The notes: generated from the sequence alone by a model not told the origin. Counted from the stretch's first letter, positions 7,736-16,302 are shown. The stretch is DNA of 36,839 nt from Anaerolineae bacterium (GCA_018648685.1 JABGQT010000125.1:1-36839); one strand, 5' to 3'. Made by a program: numbers and translations.

Positions 7736-8458
7736 ATGTATGATGATGATTATTTCGAGGAGGAGGATTACTACGCCGAAGACGATGACTATTCTGATGA
7801 AAATCATTGGAATAGCGACGAAGTCCGTACCTCCTCCCCGACATTTTTATTCCCCCCTCTGATTTTTGTTGTCGTCGCAGCTTTGCTTGTATTTTTTCTA
7901 AGCGGATTAAATACATCGGCACAAGCGGGAAGTCAACCTGCTTCCCCTAGTGGGCAGTATGCCGATCATCCGGGCATTTCCCCTTTATTTACACCTGAAA
8001 TCGATTTTTGGGGCGATAAAATTATGGCTTGGGCATCCCAAACAGGATTAGACCCAAACCTGATCGCCACCATTATGCAAATCGAATCCTGTGGCGACCC
8101 TCGTGCCACATCTGGTGTTGGCGCAATGGGACTTTTTCAGGTCATGCCCTATCATTTTGAAGACGGAGAAAATCCCTACTATCCAGATACGAATGCTTTG
8201 CGTGGACTAGGCTATCTGCAAAAATCACTGGAAACAGCAAGTGGAAATGCGCGTCTTGCCTTCGCTGGCTACAACGGCGGGATTGGCGTCATCCCCAGAG
8301 CTGAATCTTCTTGGGCAAACGAAACACAACGCTATGCCTATTGGGGTAGTGGCATTTATGCAGATGCACTACAGGGAGCCTCAACAAGTGCTCGTTTAGA
8401 TGAATGGCTGGGACATGGTGGAGCGAGTCTTTGCGCACAAGCAAGAGATAGCCAATAA
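7736..8458 (+). CDS. Membrane-anchored lytic transglycosylase (SLT family)
   Basis: A 240-residue type II membrane protein. It has a very acidic cytosolic N-terminus (residues 1-29, mostly Asp/Glu/Tyr), one membrane helix (about 39-58), a short linker and a soluble lytic transglycosylase domain (about 88-210). The catalytic Glu is E117 in IATIMQIESCGDP, followed by GAMGLFQVMP and LAFAGYNGG, typical of the Slt family that cleaves peptidoglycan glycan strands with anhydro-muramic acid formation. The gene follows the SOS-box membrane-protein gene after 17 nt. Its stop is 2 nt from the convergent histidine-kinase stop, so no separate terminator fits between them. Confidence 0.85.
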   Translation: MYDDDYFEEEDYYAEDDDYSDENHWNSDEVRTSSPTFLFPPLIFVVVAALLVFFLSGLNTSAQAGSQPASPSGQYADHPGISPLFTPEIDFWGDKIMAWASQTGLDPNLIATIMQIESCGDPRATSGVGAMGLFQVMPYHFEDGENPYYPDTNALRGLGYLQKSLETASGNARLAFAGYNGGIGVIPRAESSWANETQRYAYWGSGIYADALQGASTSARLDEWLGHGGASLCAQARDSQ

Positions 8459-8460
8459 TT

Positions 8461-9822
8461 TCAAAGTAGGGGCAATAAGATTTCGAAACTTGTCCCTTGC
8501 CCCTCTGTACTCTTTACATTAATTTTCCCCTTATGCTTTTCTATTATCCAATACGCGATAGAAAGCCCCAAACCAAAGCCAGCATTTTTTGATCTCGTTC
8601 GGGATTTTTCAGTTCGGTAGAAACGTTCAAAAATATGGGGCAGGTCTTCTGCCGGGATGCCAGGCCCGGTATCTTGGATCAGGAGACAGGCCTTTTTCTT
8701 TTTCTTTGACAGGCTCAAGAAAATCTCGCCACCTTCAGGGGTATATTGAACAGCGTTCGAGATAAGATTTAGCAAAACTTGTTTGAGTCTGTCTCTATCT
8801 CCCAAAATTTGGATTTGGTCGATCTCTGTCAACTTGATCTTTATTTTCCCTTCAGCCAAAACATGCATTTCTTGTAAAACTTCAAAAAGAAGGCTATCAA
8901 GTTCCAGTTTTTCTTTCTGAAGAGGAATATTACCTGTCTCTGCCTGTGCGAGAAGAAGCAGATCGCCAACAAGACGAGTTAGACGATTTGCCTCTTCATC
9001 AATACTGGCAAGCGTTTCTTCGTCAACGGCATCCATGCGTCGCATCAGCCCAACATTCCCTTTAATAACCGTTAGGGGCGTACGCAGTTCATGGCTTACA
9101 TCTGCCAAAAAGCGTTGCTGCGAAGTGAAAATCGTTTCCAAACGTTCGAGTGTCTGATTAAAAGTTAGTACAAGTTTCCCGACTTCATCATTGGGTAAAT
9201 GTTTATGGGGGATACGGCGAGAAAGGTCGTCAGCTCTATTGATTTGTACTGCGGTTTCCACAATTGTGTCGAGTGGTGCCAAAGAACGCTCAATGGTGAG
9301 CCACGAGCCAATCCCCACTAAAATGACAGCAAAAATAGCTGACATAATCAGAATATAGAGTAAGTCTTCACGCACAGCATCAATGACTGCCAAACTTGTA
9401 GCAACCTGCATTGTTCCTGCGCCACGTCCACCTACGCTAAGGGGTACGCTCAGAACACGCAGAGAAACACCGTGATATTTTATACTGCGAAAATCAGTTT
9501 CGAGAACCGTTAGCCCACCGATATTTAAAGGCTCAGAAAACTCTGAACGATCAAGCGATGAAGAAATGAGCCGCCCCTCACGGTCCCAAACCTGTACATA
9601 AATATTGGTAGTCATATCCAACGGGGGCAAATGAAGAATGGTTAATTCCCCCACAGAATCAACACGTGCAACTTCAAGAATTTCTTGCGCTGTACTATTT
9701 AGCAGCTTGTCAACTTGTCCAATCAAAGTGACATTAACAAGGGCATAGACAGCCATGCCAAAGAGCAATAAAACACCCCCTAAAAGCGTTGAATATAGTA
9801 GTGTAAGTCTGGCGCGTAGCAT
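8461..9822 (-). CDS. Sensor histidine kinase (HAMP-HisKA-HATPase)
   Basis: A 453-residue membrane kinase. It has an N-terminal membrane helix (~8-30), an extracytoplasmic sensor region (~31-160), a second helix (~163-185) and a HAMP linker. The HisKA box is FLADVSHELRTPLTVIKGN (phospho-acceptor His). The ATPase N, G1 and G2 boxes appear as LNLISNAVQYTPEGG, DTGPGIP and GFGLGLSIAYWI. It lies downstream of its cognate regulator (gap 43 nt). A G10 run on the coding strand directly precedes its start and forms the Shine-Dalgarno. The stimulus is unknown. Confidence 0.92.
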   Translation of the reverse strand: MLRARLTLLYSTLLGGVLLLFGMAVYALVNVTLIGQVDKLLNSTAQEILEVARVDSVGELTILHLPPLDMTTNIYVQVWDREGRLISSSLDRSEFSEPLNIGGLTVLETDFRSIKYHGVSLRVLSVPLSVGGRGAGTMQVATSLAVIDAVREDLLYILIMSAIFAVILVGIGSWLTIERSLAPLDTIVETAVQINRADDLSRRIPHKHLPNDEVGKLVLTFNQTLERLETIFTSQQRFLADVSHELRTPLTVIKGNVGLMRRMDAVDEETLASIDEEANRLTRLVGDLLLLAQAETGNIPLQKEKLELDSLLFEVLQEMHVLAEGKIKIKLTEIDQIQILGDRDRLKQVLLNLISNAVQYTPEGGEIFLSLSKKKKKACLLIQDTGPGIPAEDLPHIFERFYRTEKSRTRSKNAGFGLGLSIAYWIIEKHKGKINVKSTEGQGTSFEILLPLL

Positions 9823-9865
9823 AATAAAATTCTCCCCCCCCCCGTTGCGAGGGGAGCTAGAAGAA

Positions 9866-10543
9866 CTAGGGAGTTTCGCGAATTACATAACCAACGCCGC
9901 GCACTGTTTGGAGCAAACGATCTTCTCCCCCGTCTTCCAGTTTTTGACGTAAATAGCGAATATATACTTCAAGAACATTGCTCTCTCCGCCAAAATCATA
10001 ACCCCAAACGCGGTCAAAGATCACTTCGCGGGTCAAAACCTGGCGCGGATGCCGCATAAAAAGGTCGAGCAACTCATACTCTTTGGCGGTCAAAGAGATC
10101 ATTCGTTCGCCGCGAGAAGCCTGTCGAGAGCCAGTATCCAGTTTGAGATCAGCAAATTCCAAGACCGGGATACGTTTTACCTGTGTTCTTCGAAGTAAAG
10201 CGCGAACGCGCGCTAAAAGCTCATCTAAATTAAAAGGTTTAACGAGATAATCGTCGGCTCCCGCATCCAGCCCTTGCACACGATCCTGAATGGTGTCTTT
10301 AGCGGTCAGCATCACGATCGGGACTTCACCTCCGGTTCTTAAACGGTGGCAAACCTCAAGACCGTCCATGCCCGGCAACATCCAATCGAGCACGACTAAG
10401 TCAGGATGATTATCCCGTGCCAGCAACAAGCCGCTGCGCCCATCCGTTGCTGTATCCACAAGGTAGCCTTCATAAGCCAGCCCGCGTCGCAATAATTTTA
10501 AAATAGCAGGGTCGTCTTCGATAACTAAAATTCTTTCACTCAT
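9866..10543 (-). CDS. OmpR/PhoB-family response regulator
   Basis: A 225-residue transcription factor. It has a receiver domain (1-~115, phospho-acceptor Asp53 in [12 protein letters not shown], with Lys in [15 protein letters not shown]) and a winged-helix output domain (~128-222; [38 protein letters not shown] quoted in parts). GGAG precedes ATG 10543. It is first in an operon with the histidine kinase. It is divergent from a sugar transferase gene only 48 nt away, so that gene may be a target. Confidence 0.94.
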   Translation of the reverse strand: MSERILVIEDDPAILKLLRRGLAYEGYLVDTATDGRSGLLLARDNHPDLVVLDWMLPGMDGLEVCHRLRTGGEVPIVMLTAKDTIQDRVQGLDAGADDYLVKPFNLDELLARVRALLRRTQVKRIPVLEFADLKLDTGSRQASRGERMISLTAKEYELLDLFMRHPRQVLTREVIFDRVWGYDFGGESNVLEVYIRYLRQKLEDGGEDRLLQTVRGVGYVIRETP

Positions 10544-10576
10544 GATTTTCTCCTGCTGAAACTATACCATCTTTTT

Positions 10577-10585
10577 TGGTAAAAT
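10577..10585 (+). promoter_or_regulatory. Extended -10 element (TGGTAAAAT), probably giving a leaderless mRNA
   Basis: TGG-TAAAAT ends six bases before the ATG at 10592. No Shine-Dalgarno is present. A transcript starting at the usual distance would begin at the start codon. Confidence 0.5.
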
Positions 10586-10591
10586 CAACGT

Positions 10592-11194
10592 ATGCAAAGA
10601 ATTTTGAAACGCCTTTTTGATCTGCTCGTGGCTTTCGTGGGTCTTCTTCTTTTTTCGCCTGTTTTGCTCATTGTGGCAATTCTTGTGCGTTTTTTTCATG
10701 GTACGCCGATTCTCTTTAAACAAGAGCGACCGGGATATAAAGGAAAGCCATTTTTTATTTATAAGTTCAGGACGATGACAAACCGTCTCGCGCCGGATGG
10801 AAGCTTGCTCCCGGACGCCGAACGGATGACGCGTTTTGGGCGTTTTCTCCGCGCAACCAGCATGGACGAATTGCCCGAACTCCTCAACATCTTGCGTGGC
10901 GAAATGAGCTTGGTCGGACCCCGTCCGCTGCTGATGCAATATCTGCCTCTCTACAACGATGAGCAAATGCGCCGCCACGATGCTCTGCCTGGCATCACTG
11001 GTTGGGCGCAAATTAACGGGCGCAACAACATCTCGTGGGATGAAAAGTTCAAGCTCGATTTGTGGTATATCGACAACCAGTCTTTCTGGCTAGATATGAG
11101 AATACTCTGGCAGACCTTCTCGAAGGTCTTTAAACGAGAAGATGTCAGCATGGAAGGGGAAGCAACGACGACGTTTTTCGAGGGGAATAAGTAG
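10592..11194 (+). CDS. Sugar-phosphate transferase (PglC/WcaJ-type)
   Basis: This 200-residue phosphoglycosyl transferase moves a sugar-1-phosphate from a nucleotide sugar to undecaprenyl phosphate at the cytoplasmic membrane. That is the first step of exopolysaccharide or glycan assembly. It has a short N-terminal hydrophobic re-entrant helix (~8-35), then KQERPGYKGKPF, YKFRTM, RATSMDELPELLNILRG with the catalytic Asp-Glu pair, SLVGPRPLL and PGITGWAQINGRN. The length is that of the minimal catalytic core without the extra membrane domain of WcaJ. No glycosyltransferase cluster is next to it. The sugar is unknown. Confidence 0.9.
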   Translation: MQRILKRLFDLLVAFVGLLLFSPVLLIVAILVRFFHGTPILFKQERPGYKGKPFFIYKFRTMTNRLAPDGSLLPDAERMTRFGRFLRATSMDELPELLNILRGEMSLVGPRPLLMQYLPLYNDEQMRRHDALPGITGWAQINGRNNISWDEKFKLDLWYIDNQSFWLDMRILWQTFSKVFKREDVSMEGEATTTFFEGNK

Positions 11195-11197
11195 CAA

Positions 11198-11229
11198 AAA
11201 AAACGGGCGACTGTGATACAGTTGCCCGT
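11198..11229. terminator. Terminator shared by sugar transferase and RNase J genes
   Basis: A 12-bp stem with one G-T pair (11203-11214 with 11218-11229) and a 3-nt loop. The minus-strand side ends in T8, a strong terminator for RNase J; the plus side is weaker. Confidence 0.85.
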
Positions 11230-11257
11230 CTTGATTCTAATTTCTAATATCGGTTTT

Positions 11258-12895
11258 CTAAACCTTACTCAAGGTTATGAAGACCATCGTCTTCCGCTTT
11301 GTTTCATTATATAAGAAGGAGCGGATCGCGTTCATAATCGTATTTCTATCATCCAAGCCGCCGTCAATCAGATCTACTACTTTTTTCTGCACAACAGGGA
11401 TCAAAGCCTCAGCTTCCTCGGGAGAAACAAATCCGCGCGTGATGATTTCAGGATCGTGCATCAATTTTCCTGTAAATTTATCGATATTCAGGTCAATTAA
11501 GAAGATACCGCCTTGTGCAAGACGTTCACGTTCGCGCATTACCTTATGATCTATGTCGCCGATGCTGTGGCCATCCACAAAAACGTAGCCGCCGGGGATG
11601 CGTTCTCCAAGATTTAATTTGCCATCTGCAAGTTCTATTACTTGCCCGTTTTCAACGATCTGGATATTCTCAGGGTCCACACCCATTTCTTCAGCGAGCA
11701 GAGCATGACGCTTGAGCATATGAAGCTCACCGTGCATAGGGATGAAATTCTTCGGGCGCACGAGATTCAGTAAAAGTTTCATTTCTTCTTGACTAGCATG
11801 GCCTGAAACGTGGATAGGGAGGAGGGTATCGTCAATGACTGTTGCGCCGCGGCGTAAAAGGCTATTGAGTGTCTTATTGACCGATTCTTCATTTCCGGGA
11901 ATAGGGTGAGAAGAAAGCACAATCGTATCGTCTGACTTTAAGCCGAAATGACGATTTGTGCCGGTTGCCAATCTGCCCATAATAGAAGAAGGTTCACCCT
12001 GAGAACCTGTCCCCATCAAAACGACATCTTTACCTTTCATCCCCAAAGCTTGCTCAAGGCTGACCAAAGTATTTACTGGCACATCAAGATAACCCATCTT
12101 AATAGCCAATTTTGAGTTGTCTACCATGCTCATTCCGACAAAGGCTAATTTACGCCCATGCTTTACTGCTGCATCTGCAACCTGCTGCATACGGGATATT
12201 TGCGATGCGAATGATGCTACGATGATTCGGGCAGGTGCATTCTCAAAAACGGTATCAAGCGCAGGGCCAATGACCATCTCGGAGCGTGTCCAGCCGGGGC
12301 GAGTAGCATTTGTTGAATCAGCAAGAAGCAAGTCCACACCACGTTGGGAGAACTCTGCCAACTTCGCATAGTCAGTAGGCCATCCATCCACAGGGGTATG
12401 GTCAAATTTATAGTCGCTCACATGAACCACTAATCCGGCTGGCGAAGTAATCCCCAAGCCAACACTATCGGGTATAGAATGGCAAACGTGGAACAATTCG
12501 ACCTTAAATGGACCGATATTGACAGTATCACCTGCCTGAACGGTTTGGAAATCTCCCTGCCCTGCCATTTTATTACGCTTCATCTTGACTTCTGCCAAGC
12601 CCATCGTTAGGGGAGTGCCATAAACGGGAGCCGAAACTTTTTGCAAGATATGCGAGATCGCCCCAATATGGTCTTCGTGTCCGTGTGTAATTACAATGCC
12701 GCGTACAAGGTCAGCTTTATCATTCAAATATGCTTCAAAATCGGGGATGATGTAATCAACCCCTAACATATCATTCTCTGGGAACATAATGCCCACATCT
12801 ACGATGAGAATATTCTCACCATATTCATAAGCCATCATATTCTTGCCCACTTCCCCGAGTCCCCCCAGGGGCACAATTTTCAATTTTTTACTCAT
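11258..12895 (-). CDS. rnj: Ribonuclease J
   Basis: A 545-residue metallo-beta-lactamase/beta-CASP ribonuclease with 5'-3' exo- and endonuclease activity, central to mRNA turnover and rRNA maturation in bacteria lacking RNase E-style decay. The zinc motif is THGHEDHIGA (His71-Glu74-Asp75-His76 region), with the second ligand set in LFHVCHSIPDSVG and the beta-CASP motifs in LLADSTNATRPG and PMHGELHMLKRHA. It ends with the family C-terminal domain. AGAGGA precedes ATG 12895. It is transcribed from a strong promoter at 13063-13091 through a structured leader. Confidence 0.96.
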   Translation of the reverse strand: MSKKLKIVPLGGLGEVGKNMMAYEYGENILIVDVGIMFPENDMLGVDYIIPDFEAYLNDKADLVRGIVITHGHEDHIGAISHILQKVSAPVYGTPLTMGLAEVKMKRNKMAGQGDFQTVQAGDTVNIGPFKVELFHVCHSIPDSVGLGITSPAGLVVHVSDYKFDHTPVDGWPTDYAKLAEFSQRGVDLLLADSTNATRPGWTRSEMVIGPALDTVFENAPARIIVASFASQISRMQQVADAAVKHGRKLAFVGMSMVDNSKLAIKMGYLDVPVNTLVSLEQALGMKGKDVVLMGTGSQGEPSSIMGRLATGTNRHFGLKSDDTIVLSSHPIPGNEESVNKTLNSLLRRGATVIDDTLLPIHVSGHASQEEMKLLLNLVRPKNFIPMHGELHMLKRHALLAEEMGVDPENIQIVENGQVIELADGKLNLGERIPGGYVFVDGHSIGDIDHKVMRERERLAQGGIFLIDLNIDKFTGKLMHDPEIITRGFVSPEEAEALIPVVQKKVVDLIDGGLDDRNTIMNAIRSFLYNETKRKTMVFITLSKV

Positions 12896-13062
12896 TTTTT
12901 CCTCTTAAATAGTTGAATAACCGCCAATGGCGGATAAAGTTAAATATATAAAAAAAGAACCCAGGGGAATCTTTCTACCGAGGGTTTCTTACAGACTTCT
13001 ATTTGTCTTCGCAAAAAACTGCCTTAAGGCAGTAAAAGTTAACTCCATATCTAACGAAGCGC
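12896..13062 (-). promoter_or_regulatory. Structured 5' leader of RNase J with terminator-like hairpins
   Basis: Reading the minus strand: a short ORF (ATG 13048 to stop 12989, 19 codons) spans a palindrome ACTGCC-TTAA-GGCAGT followed by T6 (13013-13034). After the ORF comes a second hairpin (12956-12989) ending in T7. A third hairpin, CCGCCATTGGCGG, lies near 12920-12932. Two terminator-like hairpins before the start codon suggest premature termination control. Confidence 0.5.
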
Positions 13063-13091
13063 AGTATAGCAGGGTGAGGGGGATTTGTCAA
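13063..13091 (-). promoter_or_regulatory. Consensus promoter for RNase J
   Basis: On the minus strand: TTGACA (13091-13086), a 17-nt spacer and TATACT (13068-13063). It is near-perfect sigma-70 consensus, about 165 nt upstream of the coding start. Confidence 0.85.
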
Positions 13092-13263
13092 AGTAAGTGG
13101 GAATGATTCTGTGAGGAGCATGCTCTCGCGACGACGCAGTCTCACTCTTTTGGGAAGATGAAAAACCGCTTCGCGATTAATTTAGGTTTGCTGAGGTCTC
13201 CCAAGCACTTTCCTGTCTCTAGCTTCTTTTTGAGAAAGTCACGCTTTCAACGCAACTTTCTCA
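13092..13263. other. Intergenic stretch with inverted repeats, no gene seen
   Basis: Between the RNase J promoter and the M23 peptidase stop. It contains a long imperfect hairpin right after the peptidase stop (TGAGAAAGT ... ACTTTCTCA, about 13231-13263) without a T tract, and the palindrome GAGCATGCTC. I see no coding region. Confidence 0.4.
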
Positions 13264-14676
13264 TTATGGAAAACTCCGCTCCAACCAAATCATCGGATTA
13301 ACCTGCACCTGATTGACCCACACCTCCCAATGCAGATGCGCGCCTGTCACACGCCCAGATGCACCGACTAAACCGATTACTTGCCCGGCTTCAACCGTAT
13401 CGCCAGTTTGGACGTAACTCTCTGACTGATGCCAATACCCTGTAAAAATGCCCCTGCCGTGATCGATAATCGTCGCATTGCCGCGCACGATCGTATTCTC
13501 CGCAAAAACGACAATGCCATTTGCCGCTGCATCAATTTGAAGCCCTGTTCCACCGCAGAAATCTAGCCCACTGTGGAAGCTGAAATAAGGGTCAACACTC
13601 CCATCATCAGCGCGATATTCACGTCTGCTACCATAACGAGAAGTAAAACAATCTTCATAGACAGAGGGGTTTGTAAATGCTCCTGCCCATAATTGTTCTG
13701 GACTGGCTACTGAGATGGTGGCTATCAAATCATCTTGTTCTTCTTGTGTAATGCTCGCATCAAGGGTTGCGGGCGGGACAATCAGAAGCGGGTCGTTCGG
13801 GTAGCCGCCAGAAGTGACCAGAACCATTTGTTCGTAAGATTCCACGCTCCCATCTGGGTAAGTTGCTTCTAGTCTGAGCGGATACGCGCCCGGCTCTGTC
13901 ATGGCATGAACACCTTGCAAGGCAACGAAACTATTCTCTCCGTCTGGGAAAAATTGCAAAGAATACTCTTTATTTGAAGTCAATGCTCCTGAAAGGACGA
14001 CATCTTGGCTAACACTGACCCTGATGACAGCCGTGCTACCTTGAACAAGGGGTAGCGTGGAGACTGTGGCGGAGGTGAAGGCAGCAGGTAAACCATTGGC
14101 GTTATTTCCTGTCCCTTCATCGGCTGGGGCATATAAAACTTCGCCGGGTAAGGCAGTGGATGTATTGCCTAAGCTGTTAATTTCTGACAACGTCCAAATA
14201 TCACTGTTTTGGCGAACAGCTTCTTCGAGCAGCGTATCACCTTCGTGTAAGGAAACTTTTGCCGCCAGCGTAGGGAGTTCAGTGTCTATGGGAACAATTA
14301 GGCTGACACCTGCATAAAGTTCTGTAGGACTAACAAGTCTATTTAATTTGCGGAGAACGCTTTGGGGAGCTTGTGTACGCCGCTGTAAAGAACGGAGATT
14401 ATCTCCATAAGGAACAGTTTCTGTACGTAGGACACCGCTCACGCCTTCTAAGCCTGGAATGACGACCTCTTGCCCGACAACCAAATTCCCATCTTCGAGG
14501 TTGTTGGCTACCATTAAATCGTCCAAATTAACGTTGAAGCGTGAGGCAATATCCCAGAGCGTGTCGCCGGCTTGGACAATATAGGTTGGCCCTTCTTCTG
14601 TTTCTTGTGCGTGTGCGGGGCTTGTGCTGAAAAGGAGAGAAATTGCTAAAAAGATTAGAAAAAAACGTTTAAACAT
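13264..14676 (-). CDS. Secreted LysM / M23-family peptidoglycan endopeptidase
   Basis: A 470-residue exported protein. ATG 14676 is chosen because translation then starts with a clean signal peptide (MFKRFFLIFLAISLLF ... AHA-Q). A TTG further upstream would add ten hydrophilic residues. Three LysM-like repeats follow (YIVQAGDTLWDIASRFNV; GDNLRSLQRRTQAP; EGDTLLEEAVRQNS), then a beta-rich middle region. The C-terminal M23 LytM domain carries zinc motifs HSGLDFCGG and GAHLHWEVW. It is expected to cut peptide cross-links in the cell wall. Its start overlaps the end of the DUF192 gene by 8 nt, indicating co-transcription. Confidence 0.9.
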   Translation of the reverse strand: MFKRFFLIFLAISLLFSTSPAHAQETEEGPTYIVQAGDTLWDIASRFNVNLDDLMVANNLEDGNLVVGQEVVIPGLEGVSGVLRTETVPYGDNLRSLQRRTQAPQSVLRKLNRLVSPTELYAGVSLIVPIDTELPTLAAKVSLHEGDTLLEEAVRQNSDIWTLSEINSLGNTSTALPGEVLYAPADEGTGNNANGLPAAFTSATVSTLPLVQGSTAVIRVSVSQDVVLSGALTSNKEYSLQFFPDGENSFVALQGVHAMTEPGAYPLRLEATYPDGSVESYEQMVLVTSGGYPNDPLLIVPPATLDASITQEEQDDLIATISVASPEQLWAGAFTNPSVYEDCFTSRYGSRREYRADDGSVDPYFSFHSGLDFCGGTGLQIDAAANGIVVFAENTIVRGNATIIDHGRGIFTGYWHQSESYVQTGDTVEAGQVIGLVGASGRVTGAHLHWEVWVNQVQVNPMIWLERSFP

Positions 14677-15046
14677 CTTCAAATTTGACCTTGTTTCCGA
14701 TTTCAAAATCCCCTAGGCGGTCGGGGTGGATTTCTAGAATATATTGTGCGGCTTCTTTTGGCGCATAAGCTAAACGCCAGCTTTTTGCCAAAACTTTATC
14801 GACAACCTGCATGGATGAATTGATCCAGATCACAGCAAGATCAAAGCTAACACCAAGCATGTGGATAGAGGTGTCGATGCGAGAATCCTGTTTTTGAACG
14901 AGTAGCAAGCCCTCGGTCTGAGAAAGTTCCGCCCGAAAGGTTAATCCACGCAAACGGCAGAGAAATGAGTCACAGTATTTGATTTGTAGAGGCGTTTGGG
15001 AGGGGATATCCAAGTTGCGGACATGAATGATACGAGACATAGGCAT
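14669..15046 (-). CDS. DUF192 family protein
   Basis: This 125-residue protein has the DUF192 pattern: CDSFLCRLRGLTFRAEL, EGLLLVQ, DTSIHMLGVSFDLAVIWIN, VLAKSWRLAYAP and ILEIHPDRL. The family is widespread in bacteria and archaea, its biochemical role is not established, and members are often exported, though no signal peptide is seen here. The ATG at 15046 comes directly after the T tract of the terminator at 15050-15077; an alternative ATG is at 15040. Neither has a Shine-Dalgarno. It overlaps the M23 peptidase gene. Confidence 0.85.
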   Translation of the reverse strand: MPMSRIIHVRNLDIPSQTPLQIKYCDSFLCRLRGLTFRAELSQTEGLLLVQKQDSRIDTSIHMLGVSFDLAVIWINSSMQVVDKVLAKSWRLAYAPKEAAQYILEIHPDRLGDFEIGNKVKFEDV

Positions 15047-15077
15047 AAAAAAGCAGGGCGACTTTTCGCCCTGCTTT
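15047..15077 (-). terminator. Intrinsic terminator of the receiver-domain gene
   Basis: A perfect 12-bp stem (15050-15061 with 15066-15077), a 4-nt loop and T6 on the minus strand. It lies between the receiver gene and the DUF192 start codon. Confidence 0.85.
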
Positions 15078-15093
15078 GTAAGTTTTGAGATCG

Positions 15094-15483
15094 CTAAGAA
15101 ATTGGTAGCCCTAAAACCTTTTGGACGCTTTCGAGAAGAGCTTGGGGGCTGAAGGGTTTGGAGATGTAGTCATCTACTTTTGCGACATGAAGCCCGAGCA
15201 CTTTGTCTATATTTTGTGCTTTTGCGGTGACGATAATCACAGGGATGTGGTTGGTCTTTTCATCAGCTTTTATTTGCTGGTATACTTCCCAACCGTCTAC
15301 GTCTGGCATCATTAAGTCTAGTAAAATCAGGCTTGGCGGATTTTTTTTGACTTTTTCAAGCCCTTCTTTTCCGCCATTAGCGCCTTGTACATTGAAGCCA
15401 TGTCGACCAAGAATCAGTCGAACCAACTCGATCATTTCTGGTTCGTCTTCAATACAAAGAATGTTTTTTACTTCATCTTTCAT
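15094..15483 (-). CDS. Stand-alone receiver domain (CheY-like response regulator)
   Basis: A 129-residue single receiver domain. It has an acidic pair in CIEDEPEMIELV, phospho-acceptor Asp in LILLDLMMPDVDGWEV, Thr in VIIVTAKAQ and Lys in YISKPFSPQALLE. There is no output domain, so it must act by protein contact or as a phospho-relay. No kinase gene is adjacent. AAGGGA precedes ATG 15483. The nearest systems in the window are the OmpR-type pair at 8461-10543, not evidently linked. A terminator follows. Confidence 0.92.
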   Translation of the reverse strand: MKDEVKNILCIEDEPEMIELVRLILGRHGFNVQGANGGKEGLEKVKKNPPSLILLDLMMPDVDGWEVYQQIKADEKTNHIPVIIVTAKAQNIDKVLGLHVAKVDDYISKPFSPQALLESVQKVLGLPIS

Positions 15484-15540
15484 AAAAATAGTCCCTTATA
15501 AAAATATAAAGCAAGTTTACCATAGAAGAGAGTAGCAAAA

Positions 15541-16302
15541 ATGAAAATAATTACCTGGAATGTGAATGGTTTAAGAGCTGCGCTAAAAAAAGGCGTGCTT
15601 GAGTGGATCGTTGAACAGTCGCCCGATGCGATGTGTTTGCAGGAAACGCGTGTTTTACCAGAGCAATTGACAGAAGAACAACGAGAAATTTCTGGCTATG
15701 AGATTGTCTGGAATCCTGCTGAGAAAAAAGGCTACAGTGGCGTTGCAACATGGACAAAGGAAAACGCCCTTGAAGTGAGCTTGGGATTGGGAGAAGAGCG
15801 TTTCGATGTAGAGGGGCGCGTGATCCGTACCCGTTTCCCTGATTTTTATCTCTATAATATCTACTTCCCGAATGGACAGCGTGGTCACGACCGCGTGGAA
15901 TATAAACTTGAATTCTACGAGAATTTATTGGAGCAGTGTAATGCCCTCCATGCAGCAGGGGAATCGGTCATCATTACCGGCGATTTCAACACCGCTCATA
16001 ACGAAATCGATTTGAAGAATCATAAATCTAATCACAAAACTTCCGGCTTTTTGCCTGAAGAGCGTGCGATGATAGATAAATATCTCACGCATGGCTTTGT
16101 AGACCCTTTTAGAGAGTTATACCCGGAAAAAGAACAGTATTCGTGGTGGTCTTATCGTGCTGGAGCGCGTGCCCGCAATGTAGGCTGGCGGATTGATTAT
16201 TTCTTGATCTCCGAAAACTTGCTCCCCCGTGTGCAAGATGTCATCATCCACGACGACGCGATGGGATCTGATCATTGCCCGGTAGAGTTAGAAATCAAGT
16301 AA
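15541..16302 (+). CDS. xth: Exodeoxyribonuclease III / AP endonuclease
   Basis: A 253-residue ExoIII-type enzyme that incises DNA at abasic sites and degrades duplex ends 3' to 5' in base excision repair. Motifs are MKIITWNVNGLRAAL, CLQETRV (metal-binding Glu), YNIYFPNG, ITGDFNTAHNEIDLKN (catalytic Asp/Asn), WWSYR with NVGWRIDYFL, and GSDHCPVELEI (catalytic His). The length matches E. coli XthA. The ribosome site is poor (GAGAG). It is divergent from the receiver-domain gene 57 nt away. Confidence 0.96.
   Translation: MKIITWNVNGLRAALKKGVLEWIVEQSPDAMCLQETRVLPEQLTEEQREISGYEIVWNPAEKKGYSGVATWTKENALEVSLGLGEERFDVEGRVIRTRFPDFYLYNIYFPNGQRGHDRVEYKLEFYENLLEQCNALHAAGESVIITGDFNTAHNEIDLKNHKSNHKTSGFLPEERAMIDKYLTHGFVDPFRELYPEKEQYSWWSYRAGARARNVGWRIDYFLISENLLPRVQDVIIHDDAMGSDHCPVELEIK

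Noticed and set aside
10562-11011. Minus-strand frame opposite the sugar transferase
   Set aside because: Antisense to a well-conserved phosphoglycosyl transferase; a shadow.
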